From Mesorhizobium sp. (GTDB lineage: Bacteria; Pseudomonadota; Alphaproteobacteria; Rhizobiales; Rhizobiaceae), in NCBI RefSeq assembly GCF_024710845.1, contig NZ_JANJTZ010000020.1, forward strand, positions 1-41,496: a stretch of 41,496 nucleotides of DNA. The letters are read 5' to 3'. Position 1 is the first letter of the stretch. Every line of letters begins with the position of its first letter. The notes under the pieces were generated by a model that saw only the letters and a list, made by a program, of their open reading frames with translations, did no database searches and was not told where the DNA came from. Below, in pieces: positions 1 to 6,935 of the stretch. The position numbers and the translations under genes are program-made.

Positions 1-120
1 GTCAATCCCGTTGCCTACCTCGCAGAAACCCTCGACGCCATCATCAACGGCCATCCGCAGAGCCAGATCGAGGAACTCATGCCCTGGCGATTCCGGGAAA
101 CGTCAAGCCCAAATCCGTAG
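1..120 (+). CDS. tnpC: IS66 family transposase TnpC, C-terminal fragment cut by the window edge
   Basis: Frame 1 from base 1 reads VNPVAYLAETLDAIINGHPQ and continues with SQIEELMPWRF to a TAG at 118-120. The NP..YLA..L..I..HP...IDELLPW pattern is characteristic of the C-terminal end of IS66 transposases (the small C-terminal domain after the DDE catalytic core). TnpC catalyses IS66 transposition. Only 39 residues lie in the window, so it cannot be judged whether the whole gene is intact. The stop is 20 bases inside the terminal repeat end, as usual for this family. Confidence 0.82.
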   Translation, partial: VNPVAYLAETLDAIINGHPQSQIEELMPWRFRETSSPNP

Positions 121-140
121 GCGATCGGCGAGGCGCTTAC
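1..140 (+). mobile_element. Right end of an IS66-family insertion sequence
   Basis: The window opens inside an IS66-type element. The last 39 codons of its transposase end with TAG at 118-120. The sequence then runs into GCGATCGGCGAGGCGCTTAC (121-140), and CGCTTAC at the very end matches the GTAAGCG-type terminal inverted repeat known for IS66 elements. After 140 the sequence reads as the interior of a different gene (DUF3768). IS66 elements typically make 8-bp target duplications, so bases 141-148 (CACCGGAT) should reappear just before the left end, outside this window. The element's left part and its tnpA/tnpB genes cannot be seen. Confidence 0.8.
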
Positions 141-270
141 CACCGGATCGATGCGTGTCATCTTCAAGATCGACTATTTCGATCCCACACTACTCCACCG
201 CTCGGACGATCCGACCGACCCGAACATCACGCGACGCGTCATGACCATCATGCTGACGGAGGAGTACTGA
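141..270 (+). pseudogene. DUF3768 family protein, 3' remnant interrupted by IS66
   Basis: From an in-frame ATG at 151 the sequence encodes 39 residues, starting MRVIFKIDYFDPTLLHRSDD and ending MTIMLTEEY before a TGA at 268-270. The MRVIFKIDY.DP....SEDP.DP..TRRVLTIML..EY pattern is the C-terminal half of the DUF3768 family, small proteins of unknown function frequent on rhizobial plasmids and islands. The 5' half is missing because the IS66 end lies directly upstream at 140. This is therefore read as a gene broken by transposition. The remnant could still be translated from the ATG at 151, but no good ribosome binding site is seen. Confidence 0.7.
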
Positions 271-271
271 G

Positions 272-481
272 ATGCTCCAGAACTTCCGTCGCCGGTATTT
301 GGTCGGCGCCTACGTTGTAGAGCGTACGTCGAGAGGCTGGGTCTATTGCCTGTCCGCACACGAAAAGGAGAAGGGGGCTTGGTCCAAACCCTACTCCTCT
401 GTCGCCAGCGTCACACTGATGATCGCGCGTCAGTTGCGGCGCGAGGTGGAAAGGCGGGACGCACCGCACGACCTCCGCTAA
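272..481 (+). CDS. Small hypothetical protein coupled to the DUF3768 gene
   Basis: A 69-residue basic protein (MLQNFRRRYLVGAYVVERTS...) begins one base after the DUF3768 stop (TGA-G-ATG), with GGAGG in the preceding gene's end serving as ribosome binding site, so it was probably translationally coupled to that gene. It carries no signal peptide, membrane helix or motif that I recognise. A clear terminator follows at 486-507, which supports it as the last real gene of a two-gene unit. The IS66 insertion upstream may have removed its native promoter. Function unknown; the call rests on spacing, ribosome binding site and terminator. Confidence 0.6.
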   Translation: MLQNFRRRYLVGAYVVERTSRGWVYCLSAHEKEKGAWSKPYSSVASVTLMIARQLRREVERRDAPHDLR

Positions 482-485
482 AACC

Positions 486-507
486 AAACCCCGCTCCGGC
501 GGGGTTT
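486..507 (+). terminator. Rho-independent terminator
   Basis: A perfect 9-bp stem, AAACCCCGC (486-494) with GCGGGGTTT (499-507) and loop TCCG, is followed by CATTTTGG. It lies 4 bases after the stop of the small gene at 272-481. The A-rich left and T-rich right flanks make it usable in both directions, so it could also stop leftward transcription from the integrase gene. Confidence 0.85.
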
Positions 508-629
508 CATTTTGGCACCGAGCGCGCGCATCGTACACTTGGCTCCAGTGGATAGAGCCCGCTCAGTCATTGTTGTCGACAGACACCCGCAATATACGTT
601 CTCGCGCGAAGCGTGCAGGGGGCATACCC

Positions 630-1862
630 CTACGCCGCTAGCGGCTTCCTCTGCGCAGCTTGCTTGATCAGCCCCCCGATATGATCGGACCACACCTCCA
701 GCGCCTCTCGCTTCTCCTTGTTGTAGGCGTAGCGGTTATAGATTTTCGACACTCCGGACATCGATCCAGCCGAGTGATTCAGGATGTGCTCGATGACGTG
801 AGGCGGCACCTGCCTCTCGCCAAGATTGGTCGCCAGCGTCCGGCGCAGATCGTGCAGCGTCCAATTCTCTAACACCTTTCCTTCGATTTTGACCTTGCCG
901 TCGAGGGCCTTCTTGCCCTTCGCATAGCCGGAGAAATGGCTTTCCTCATTGCCGCGCGCCGGAAAGACAAACGTGTCGTTTAGTCTCGGCACCGACTGCA
1001 GGACCAACACCGCCAACGTTGAGAGCGGAACAACAGACAGCTCGTTATTCTTCGCTCGGGCGCCGGGCAGCAGCCATGTGGCGTTTTCCAGATCGAGTTC
1101 CGACCAGCGCATGGCAGCGACCTCAGTCCGGCGCTGGCCTGTCAGGACAAGCAGCTTGACGATGGAGCCAAACGGATAACCAACGCCTTCACAGCCCATC
1201 CATATCGCTGCGAGTTCGACGTCGGAAACCACACGTTCGCGCGACTTGATCGGCGCCGGATTTTCGAGCCCATCGCAGGGTGAGACGGCGATGACATCTT
1301 CCTTCCGGCACCAGTTGAAGAACGCCCTCATGTACCAGAACGCGGTGTTTGCGGCCTGCGGATAACCCTTGATGACGATCCGTCTCAGGGCGCTCCTGAT
1401 ATCCGCCTTGGTCACGTGGTGAACTGAGCGGGTGCCGTATTGCGAGACGAGATACTCATTCAGGCTGCGCTCGACGAGCTTCCACGAGTCCCATTTCGGC
1501 TGGCCGTTCTTGGCGAAACTCTGGCCCTTGCATTCTGCTTCGATGAATTGCTCGACCAGACCGTCAACGCGATCGGACAGTTTCCGCCTTTCCTTCTTCT
1601 TCTCGCCTTGCGGATCGACGCCGACCGCGATCTTGCCGCGGGCCTCTTGTGCCAGGAGCCGTGCCTTCCCCAATGACAGGTCCGGATAGTGTCCGAGCGA
1701 CAACCGGAGCGACCGCCCTTCGAAGCGGTATTTAAGGACGTAGGACTTGACCCCGTTCGGCGTGACGCGGACCCAAAGGCCGTCCACTTTGCCGTCTTTC
1801 ATCTCGTAGCGATCGGCCTTCGGTTTGGCGTTCTTAAGCTCCAGTTCAGACAACACACCCAT
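630..1862 (-). CDS. Tyrosine-type site-specific integrase (P4-like)
   Basis: This 410-residue recombinase would insert and excise the genomic element ending at the nearby tRNA fragment. The N-terminal 100 residues (LKNAKPKADRYEMKDGKVDG, then LWVRVTPNGVKSYVLKYRF) form the DUF4102 arm-type DNA-binding domain of P4-like integrases, followed by a SAM-like core-binding domain. In the catalytic domain I see the Arg of LTGQRRTEVAAM (about residue 240), HDLRR (about 335), the His of IEHILNH and the tyrosine in YNRYAYN (about 376), so it looks intact. ATG 1862 was chosen because GAGAGGAG precedes it; an upstream extension is possible but lacks a ribosome site. Its 5' end faces the att-like site about 175 bp away across an AT-rich stretch, the usual layout at island ends. 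Confidence 0.92.
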   Translation of the reverse strand: MGVLSELELKNAKPKADRYEMKDGKVDGLWVRVTPNGVKSYVLKYRFEGRSLRLSLGHYPDLSLGKARLLAQEARGKIAVGVDPQGEKKKERRKLSDRVDGLVEQFIEAECKGQSFAKNGQPKWDSWKLVERSLNEYLVSQYGTRSVHHVTKADIRSALRRIVIKGYPQAANTAFWYMRAFFNWCRKEDVIAVSPCDGLENPAPIKSRERVVSDVELAAIWMGCEGVGYPFGSIVKLLVLTGQRRTEVAAMRWSELDLENATWLLPGARAKNNELSVVPLSTLAVLVLQSVPRLNDTFVFPARGNEESHFSGYAKGKKALDGKVKIEGKVLENWTLHDLRRTLATNLGERQVPPHVIEHILNHSAGSMSGVSKIYNRYAYNKEKREALEVWSDHIGGLIKQAAQRKPLAA

Positions 1863-2037
1863 CTCTCGTCTCCTCTCTGGGGCCACACTGGGGCCACAGC
1901 CAATGCGGTGCTGGCATGTTTTCCAGAGAGAAGCTTTAACCACAAAAATCGTTTATTATCAAGTAATTATAAGTTGTCGATGTGCAGCGGTGAGGAGGTA
2001 TGAGAAGGTCAGTTTCGATATTCGTAATGATGGGGTC

Positions 2038-2065
2038 AGGTGTTCGAGTCACCTAAGCGGCACCA
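2038..2065 (+). other. tRNA 3'-end fragment, probable attachment site at the island boundary
   Basis: The sequence forms a T-arm, AGGTG-TTCGAGT-CACCT (2038-2054), followed by a 7-base acceptor strand AAGCGGC (2055-2061), discriminator A and CCA (2063-2065). No D-arm, anticodon arm or 5' acceptor strand (expected GCCGCTT) is found upstream, so this is only the 3' end of a tRNA gene. P4-type integrases commonly recombine in tRNA 3' ends and leave such a direct repeat at the far end of the island. Because the fragment reads rightward and the integrase lies to its left, the island lies to the left and the intact tRNA should be beyond the window's left edge. Confidence 0.75.
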
Positions 2066-2085
2066 CTCTCCCCCGGTGTTCGATT

Positions 2086-2391
2086 TCAGAATTCGACGGG
2101 CGCAAAGATGTTGGCGTAGTGCTTCACCGAAGGCGGCTCGGCGAAATAAGGGCCGACCAGCGCGCGCCATTCCGCGAACAGCGGCGAATTGCGGAAGCCG
2201 ACGGTGTGGTTTTCCAGCGTCTTCCAGCGGATCACCACATCGAAATGCGACTGGTCTTCGACGCAGCGGGTAAGCACGAGGCCGAGGCAGCCCTCGGCGC
2301 GTCGGAAGACATCGACGGCCTTTCCGACCGCGGCTTCGAACTCGGCTTCCAGTCCGTGCTTCACGCGAATCGTCGCGACTTCGATGATCAT
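2086..2391 (-). CDS. Antibiotic biosynthesis monooxygenase (ABM) domain protein
   Basis: A single-domain protein of 101 residues (MIIEVATIRVKHGLEAEFEA...). The pattern of a beta strand, a helix of the type G.E.EFEAAV..A, the EGCLG turn, then SHFDVVIRWKTLENH and a C-terminal PxVKHYANI belongs to the ABM/YgiN dimeric alpha-beta barrel fold. Members include quinol monooxygenases, haem-degrading enzymes and stress proteins; the substrate here cannot be told. ATG 2391 follows AGAGGAAAAGAAC, a good ribosome site; the upstream extension is rejected. It lies 115 bp beyond dppF on the same strand and is the first chromosomal gene next to the island junction. Confidence 0.8.
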   Translation of the reverse strand: MIIEVATIRVKHGLEAEFEAAVGKAVDVFRRAEGCLGLVLTRCVEDQSHFDVVIRWKTLENHTVGFRNSPLFAEWRALVGPYFAEPPSVKHYANIFAPVEF

Positions 2392-2506
2392 GTTCTTTTC
2401 CTCTGCCGGGCTGCGGCGCTGCCATCCATAGGATAGTCGACGAAAACGACATAAGTCGATTCGCCCGAAGCGAGTAGACCGCTTGTAGCGACGAGACCAG
2501 CCGCGC

Positions 2507-3343
2507 TCAGGCGGCCTTCGCGGCTTTCCGTGCAAGCCTTGCCTTGATGCTCGCGACATCGGCGCGCGGTGTCGCGGCTAAGAGGGTCCTCGTGTAGCTG
2601 TGCTTGGGGTCGGCGAACACTTCGTCGCGCGAGCCGTATTCCACCGCCTCGCCGAAATACATCACCATCACGTCGTCGGCGATGTAGCGCACCACCGACA
2701 AGTCGTGGCTGATGAAGACATAGGTCAGCTGGAACTCGTCCTGCAGGTCGGCCAAAAGGTTCAGCACCTGCGCCTGGACGGAGAGGTCGAGCGCCGACAC
2801 CGGTTCGTCGAGCACCAGCAGGCTCGGATTGAGCATCAGCGCGCGCGCGATCGCGATGCGCTGGCGCTGGCCGCCGGAGAACATGTGCGGATAGCGGTTG
2901 AAGTGCTCCGGGCCGAGTCCGACCTTGATCAGCATCTGCATGGCCCGCTCGCGCCGCTCGCCGGCCGACGCGCCGGTGTTGATCAGAAGCGGCTCGCCCA
3001 GCACGTCGCCGATCTTCTGGCGGGGATTGAGCGATCCGTAAGGGTTCTGGAAGACGATCTGCACCTTGCGGCGCAGTTCGGGTGTGATGCCGTCCTTGGC
3101 GATGTCGACCTTCTGGCCGTCGATGAACAGCTCGCCGGCCGTCGCCGCGTCGATCATGGTGATGATGCGCGCGAGAGTCGACTTGCCGCAGCCGCTCTCG
3201 CCGACGATGGCGAGCGTCTTGCCCTTCTCCACCTTGAACGAGACGCCCTTGACCGCATGGACCACGCGCGCGGGCGAGAACAGCCCTCCCGGAACCCGGT
3301 AGTCGCGGACAAGGTCGCGGCCTTCGAGAACGACAGTGCTCAT
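2507..3343 (-). CDS. dppF: Dipeptide/oligopeptide ABC transporter ATP-binding protein
   Basis: This 278-residue ATPase is the second nucleotide-binding subunit of a peptide importer. It has Walker A GESGCGKST, the signature FSGGQRQRIAIARAL, Walker B LLVLDEPVSALD and the H-loop ISHDLSVV. The C-terminal segment around YTRTLLAATPRAD is the oligopeptide-transporter C-terminal extension. Its ATG overlaps the dppD stop by four bases (ATGA), which indicates translational coupling. It is last in the transporter operon. The pairing with DppD, DppB/C and a DppA-like binding protein supports peptide import, although substrate range cannot be read from sequence. Confidence 0.93.
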   Translation of the reverse strand: MSTVVLEGRDLVRDYRVPGGLFSPARVVHAVKGVSFKVEKGKTLAIVGESGCGKSTLARIITMIDAATAGELFIDGQKVDIAKDGITPELRRKVQIVFQNPYGSLNPRQKIGDVLGEPLLINTGASAGERRERAMQMLIKVGLGPEHFNRYPHMFSGGQRQRIAIARALMLNPSLLVLDEPVSALDLSVQAQVLNLLADLQDEFQLTYVFISHDLSVVRYIADDVMVMYFGEAVEYGSRDEVFADPKHSYTRTLLAATPRADVASIKARLARKAAKAA

Positions 3344-4212
3344 AGCGGGCCCCCCATCGGCGGCGTGACGACGGCGGGCGCCGCCTGTTCGAAGACGAGG
3401 TCGGAGATGGTCGGCAATCTGTCGCCCGTGGCGTTGTCCGGCAGGGCGGAAAGCAGGGCGCGCGTGTAGGCGTTCTTCGGGTTCTCGAAGAGCGTGAGCA
3501 CGTCTGCCTCCTCCATCTTGCGGCCTTTGTACTGGACGATCACCCGGTCCGCCGTTTCCGCAACGACGCCCATGTTGTGGGTAATCATGATCAGCCCCAT
3601 GCCGTATTTTTCCTGCAGGCCAACCAGCAGGTCGAGGATCTGCTTCTGGATCGTCACGTCGAGTGCGGTCGTCGGCTCATCGGCGATGAGCAGCTTCGGA
3701 TTGCAGGCGATCGCCATCGCGATCATCACGCGCTGGCACTGGCCGCCCGACATCTGGTGGGGGTAGGACTCCAGCCGTTCGGCCGGGTCGGCGATGCCGA
3801 CGAGCCGCAACAGTTCCGTCGCCCGCTCGCGGCGCTGGCCCTTGTCCATGTTCATATGCAGCTTCAGCACTTCCTCGATCTGGAAGCCCACGGTGAAGGA
3901 TGGGTTGAGGCTCGCCATCGGCTCCTGGAAGATCATCGCCATGTCCTTGCCGATGATCTTGCGGCGCTCGGCGTCGTCGAGCTTGAGCAGATCCGTGCCG
4001 GCGAAGCTCATCCTGTCGGCGCTGACCTTCGCCGTCCACGGCAGAAGGCCCATCACCGCCAGCATCGACACCGACTTGCCCGAGCCGGACTCGCCGACGA
4101 TCGCCAGCACCTCGCGCTCGTCGACTTTGAGCGACACGCCGTCGACGGCCCGGAACGGGCCCTGCGCGGTGTCGAACTCGACGACGAGGTTCTCGATTTC
4201 AAGCAGTGCCAT
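3340..4212 (-). CDS. dppD: Dipeptide/oligopeptide ABC transporter ATP-binding protein
   Basis: This 290-residue subunit is the first ATPase of the peptide importer. It carries Walker [11 protein letters not shown], signature [15 protein letters not shown], Walker [13 protein letters not shown] and the H-loop region ITHNMGVV. The C-terminal part has the oligopeptide-transporter extension ([15 protein letters not shown]). The start is ATG 4212, because AAGGAACGCGCCA precedes it; the ATG ten codons upstream lacks a ribosome site. It is separated from the upstream membrane-protein gene by 131 bp, longer than any other gap on the ATPase side of this operon. It overlaps dppF by four bases. Confidence 0.93.
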   Translation of the reverse strand: MALLEIENLVVEFDTAQGPFRAVDGVSLKVDEREVLAIVGESGSGKSVSMLAVMGLLPWTAKVSADRMSFAGTDLLKLDDAERRKIIGKDMAMIFQEPMASLNPSFTVGFQIEEVLKLHMNMDKGQRRERATELLRLVGIADPAERLESYPHQMSGGQCQRVMIAMAIACNPKLLIADEPTTALDVTIQKQILDLLVGLQEKYGMGLIMITHNMGVVAETADRVIVQYKGRKMEEADVLTLFENPKNAYTRALLSALPDNATGDRLPTISDLVFEQAAPAVVTPPMGGPL

Positions 4213-4343
4213 TGGCGCGTTCCTTGGTTTTTCCGCCAACATGGACTATGTAGCATGGCGCGAGGTGATGAGATGTTTTCAAAGAAGCCACGTCCCCTTC
4301 CGAATGTTCCGCCGATCTCGGGTCCTACTGGCCCGCGACCCGG

Positions 4344-4868
4344 CTACTGAATCGCGCCTGCCTGCAACGCCCGCTCCGCCTTTTCAGCGAAATCGCGCCA
4401 CACCTTCCAGAGTCCCAGATAGTCGCGATACATCGCCAATTGTCGATCGCGCGACAGCAGTCTGAACTGGGCGTCTCGGATGTCTTCCGTCATGCTTTCG
4501 ACGACCTGTCTCTGTCGGACGTAGAGGACGACGGGATCGATGACTGACTCCGGGAGGATATGTATCTCTGTGACGATTGCGTTGAACACGATGTGCTGAG
4601 CCAAGCGCGGCAGGGTGACCGAATAGCTCTCGTCATTCGCATACTGGTCAGCGATCTCCGCATAGACCTGATCCAGGTCGAAGCTGCTGAGATGCTTCAA
4701 TTCGCTCCTGATCTCCGCCCTGAGCGCGATCTGGAAATCCCGTATCTTCTCCTCTCGCCGCAATCGGTCCGCCCTGCGCTCCTGGCGGAAATTCAGCTGG
4801 ACGACGACCAGGCTGACCAGCCCTGAAATGAACGCCGCGACGATCGCCGGTCCGACCCATGCCTCCAT
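4344..4868 (-). CDS. Uncharacterised single-helix membrane protein inside the dpp operon
   Basis: A 174-residue protein starts with MEAWVGPAIVAAFISGLVSL, one hydrophobic N-terminal helix (about residues 5-24), followed by a basic QERRADRLRREEKIRDF stretch and a mostly helical, soluble C-terminal part. It has no ABC transporter motif and I do not recognise the family. It begins three bases after the dppC stop with GAAGAGG before it, so it should be co-transcribed with the permease genes. It is not a normal Dpp subunit and separates dppC from dppD. It could be an insertion hitch-hiking in the operon or an accessory protein. A weak 6-bp inverted repeat (4319-4324/4337-4342) follows its stop. Confidence 0.7.
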   Translation of the reverse strand: MEAWVGPAIVAAFISGLVSLVVVQLNFRQERRADRLRREEKIRDFQIALRAEIRSELKHLSSFDLDQVYAEIADQYANDESYSVTLPRLAQHIVFNAIVTEIHILPESVIDPVVLYVRQRQVVESMTEDIRDAQFRLLSRDRQLAMYRDYLGLWKVWRDFAEKAERALQAGAIQ

Positions 4869-4871
4869 CCG

Positions 4872-5789
4872 TCACGACCTCTTCAGCTTCGGGTCGAGCG
4901 CGTCGCGCAGGCCGTCGCCCATCAGGTTGATCGCCAGCACCGTGACGAGGATGGCGAGGCCGGGCAGCGTCACCACCCACCAGGCGCGCAGGATGAATTC
5001 GCGCGCCTCGGCCAGCATCGTGCCCCATTCCGGCGTCGGCGGCTGCGCCCCCATGCCGAGGAAGCCGAGCGCGGCGGCGTCGAGGATCGCGGTCGAAAAG
5101 GACAGGGTCGCCTGCACGATCAGCGGCGCCATGCAGTTGGGCAGGATCGTCTTGAACATCAGCCTGAGCGGCTTCGCGCCTGCGACCTTGGCCGCGACGA
5201 CATAGTCGCGGGTCTTTTCGGACATCACCGCCGCGCGCGTCAGCCGCACGAAATGCGGCTGCAGCACGAGCGCGATGGCGATCATCGCATTGATCAGGCC
5301 TGGTCCCAGCACCGCGACGAGGACGAGCGCCAGAAGCAGCGACGGGAACGCCAGGATCACGTCCATGATGCGCATGATGAACGTGTCGGTCTTGCCGCCG
5401 ACATAGCCGGCGATGACGCCGAAGAAGATGCCGACCGTCAGCGACAGCGTCGTCACGATGACGCCGATGAACAGCGAGAAGCGCGCCCCGTAGAGCAGGC
5501 GGGAAAGCAGGTCGCGGCCGACCGCGTCGGTGCCGAGAAGATAGGCCGCGCGGCCGCCTTCCTGCCAGTAAGGCGGCACGAGGATCGCGTCGCGATACTG
5601 TTGCTGCGGCATGTGGGGTGCGAGCAGCGGCGCCAGGATCGCCACGACGACGAGAAAGACGAACACCCACAGGCCGATGACGGCGCCGCGGTTCTCTGAG
5701 AAATAGTACCAGAATTCGGACAGGCGCTGGCCCATCGTCACCGCATGGCGGTCTGCTTCCTGGAGGGCGTTGGGGGTGGACGTTGCCAT
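4872..5789 (-). CDS. dppC: Dipeptide ABC transporter permease
   Basis: This 305-residue inner-membrane permease has the DppC-type N-terminal segment and first helix (GAVIGLWVFVFLVVVAILAP), the periplasmic LLGTDAVGRDLLSRLLYGAR motif and the BPD_transp_1 domain with the ATPase-contact EAA loop around VMSEKTRDYVVAAKVAGAKP. The C-terminal end is GDGLRDALDPKLKR, typical of the family. ATG 5789 follows GAGGAGGCAAAAG; the longer reading frame upstream overlaps dppB and is rejected. The gene follows dppB by 11 bases. It forms the translocation channel with DppB and docks DppD/DppF on the cytoplasmic face. Confidence 0.94.
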   Translation of the reverse strand: MATSTPNALQEADRHAVTMGQRLSEFWYYFSENRGAVIGLWVFVFLVVVAILAPLLAPHMPQQQYRDAILVPPYWQEGGRAAYLLGTDAVGRDLLSRLLYGARFSLFIGVIVTTLSLTVGIFFGVIAGYVGGKTDTFIMRIMDVILAFPSLLLALVLVAVLGPGLINAMIAIALVLQPHFVRLTRAAVMSEKTRDYVVAAKVAGAKPLRLMFKTILPNCMAPLIVQATLSFSTAILDAAALGFLGMGAQPPTPEWGTMLAEAREFILRAWWVVTLPGLAILVTVLAINLMGDGLRDALDPKLKRS

Positions 5790-5800
5790 CTTTTGCCTCC

Positions 5801-6805
5801 TCAGTGCCGGATGCGCGGGTTGATGAGGCCGTAGAGAAGGTCCACGATCAGGTTCACCACCATGATGATCGAGGCGATGATCAGCAGGCCGCCCTGGATG
5901 ACCGGGTAGTCTCGCTTGAACACGGAGTCGACCATCCATTTGCCGATGCCTGGCCAGGAGAAGATCGATTCAGTCAGGATCGCACCGGCGAGCATGACGC
6001 CGACCTGAAGGCCGATCGTCGTCACCACCGGGATCATCGCGTTGCGTAGCGCATGCACGCCGATGACGCGCAGCGGCGGCAGGCCCTTGGCGCGGGCGGT
6101 ACGCACGTAGTCCTCGCCCAGCACCTCCAACATCGCCGAGCGCGTCTGCCGCGCGATCACCGCGAGTGGGATCGTGCCGAGGACGATCGTCGGCAGGATC
6201 AGGTGCGAGACCGCCGACTTGAATGCGCCCTTCTGGCCCGAGATCAGCGAGTCGATCAGCATGAAGCCGGTGACCGGCTGGAAGAAGTAGGAGAACGAGA
6301 TGCGGCCGGAAACGGGCGTCCATTGCAGAACGCCGGAGAACAGGATGATGAGCAGCAGTCCCCACCAGAAGATCGGCATCGAATAGCCGATCAGCGCCGT
6401 ACCCATGACGGTCTGGTCGATCACCGTTCCTCGTCGGACCGCGGCAATGATGCCGGCAGGAATGCCGAGGACGACGGCGAAGATGATGGCGCAGAGAGAC
6501 AGTTCGAGCGTCGCCGGAAACAGTTTCGCAAAAATGGTGAGGACCGGCTCCTTGGTCGTCAGCGACCGGCCGAAATCGCCAGTGAGGACGTTCCCAAGGT
6601 AGTCGAGATACTGGATGACGATGGGCCTGTCGTAGCCGAGTTCGTGCGAGATCTTCTCGTAGCGCTCCGGCGACATGACGCGTTCGCCCGACATCAGCTG
6701 CACCGGGTCGCCCGGCAGCAGCCGGATGAAGGCGAAGGCGACAATCGAGACGCCGATGAATGTCGGGATCAGGACGGCGAGGCGTCCGAAGAAGAAGCGC
6801 AGCAT
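5801..6805 (-). CDS. dppB: Dipeptide ABC transporter permease
   Basis: This 334-residue permease shows the DppB hallmark N-terminus (RLAVLIPTFIGVSIVAFAFI followed by RLLPGDPV), the lumenal segment YDRPIVIQYLDYLGNVLTGD, six predicted membrane helices and the EAA loop around LGEDYVRTARAKGLPPLRVI. The C-terminus DLLYGLINPRIRH is typical. ATG 6805 is preceded by GGGTGAG. It lies 130 bp after dppA, separated by a strong hairpin (6881-6929), an arrangement commonly used to make more binding protein than permease. Confidence 0.94.
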   Translation of the reverse strand: MLRFFFGRLAVLIPTFIGVSIVAFAFIRLLPGDPVQLMSGERVMSPERYEKISHELGYDRPIVIQYLDYLGNVLTGDFGRSLTTKEPVLTIFAKLFPATLELSLCAIIFAVVLGIPAGIIAAVRRGTVIDQTVMGTALIGYSMPIFWWGLLLIILFSGVLQWTPVSGRISFSYFFQPVTGFMLIDSLISGQKGAFKSAVSHLILPTIVLGTIPLAVIARQTRSAMLEVLGEDYVRTARAKGLPPLRVIGVHALRNAMIPVVTTIGLQVGVMLAGAILTESIFSWPGIGKWMVDSVFKRDYPVIQGGLLIIASIIMVVNLIVDLLYGLINPRIRH

Positions 6806-6880
6806 GGCTCACCCAATATTCCGTGCCGGCATTTCGACGGGAGGGCGAAAGCCCCGCAACCCGCGCCTGCCGGCTACCAC

Positions 6881-6929
6881 ATAGCACAAGGGGGTGTCCG
6901 TCGCCGGACACCCCCCGCAGAGGTGCTAT
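6881..6929 (-). terminator. Intercistronic double-stem hairpin between dppA and dppB
   Basis: A perfect 11-bp stem, GGGGGTGTCCG (6890-6900) and CGGACACCCCC (6905-6915), with loop TCGC, is enclosed by an outer 7-bp pair ATAGCAC (6881-6887) and GTGCTAT (6923-6929). It starts seven bases past the dppA stop. No strong T-run follows on the minus strand, so it may act as a partial terminator or a 3' stabiliser of the dppA message rather than a full stop. Confidence 0.75.
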
Positions 6930-6935
6930 GTCAGC

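Noticed and set aside
1981-2065. A complete tRNA gene
   Set aside because: Only the T-arm, 3' acceptor strand and CCA are present; no matching 5' acceptor, D-arm or anticodon arm upstream.
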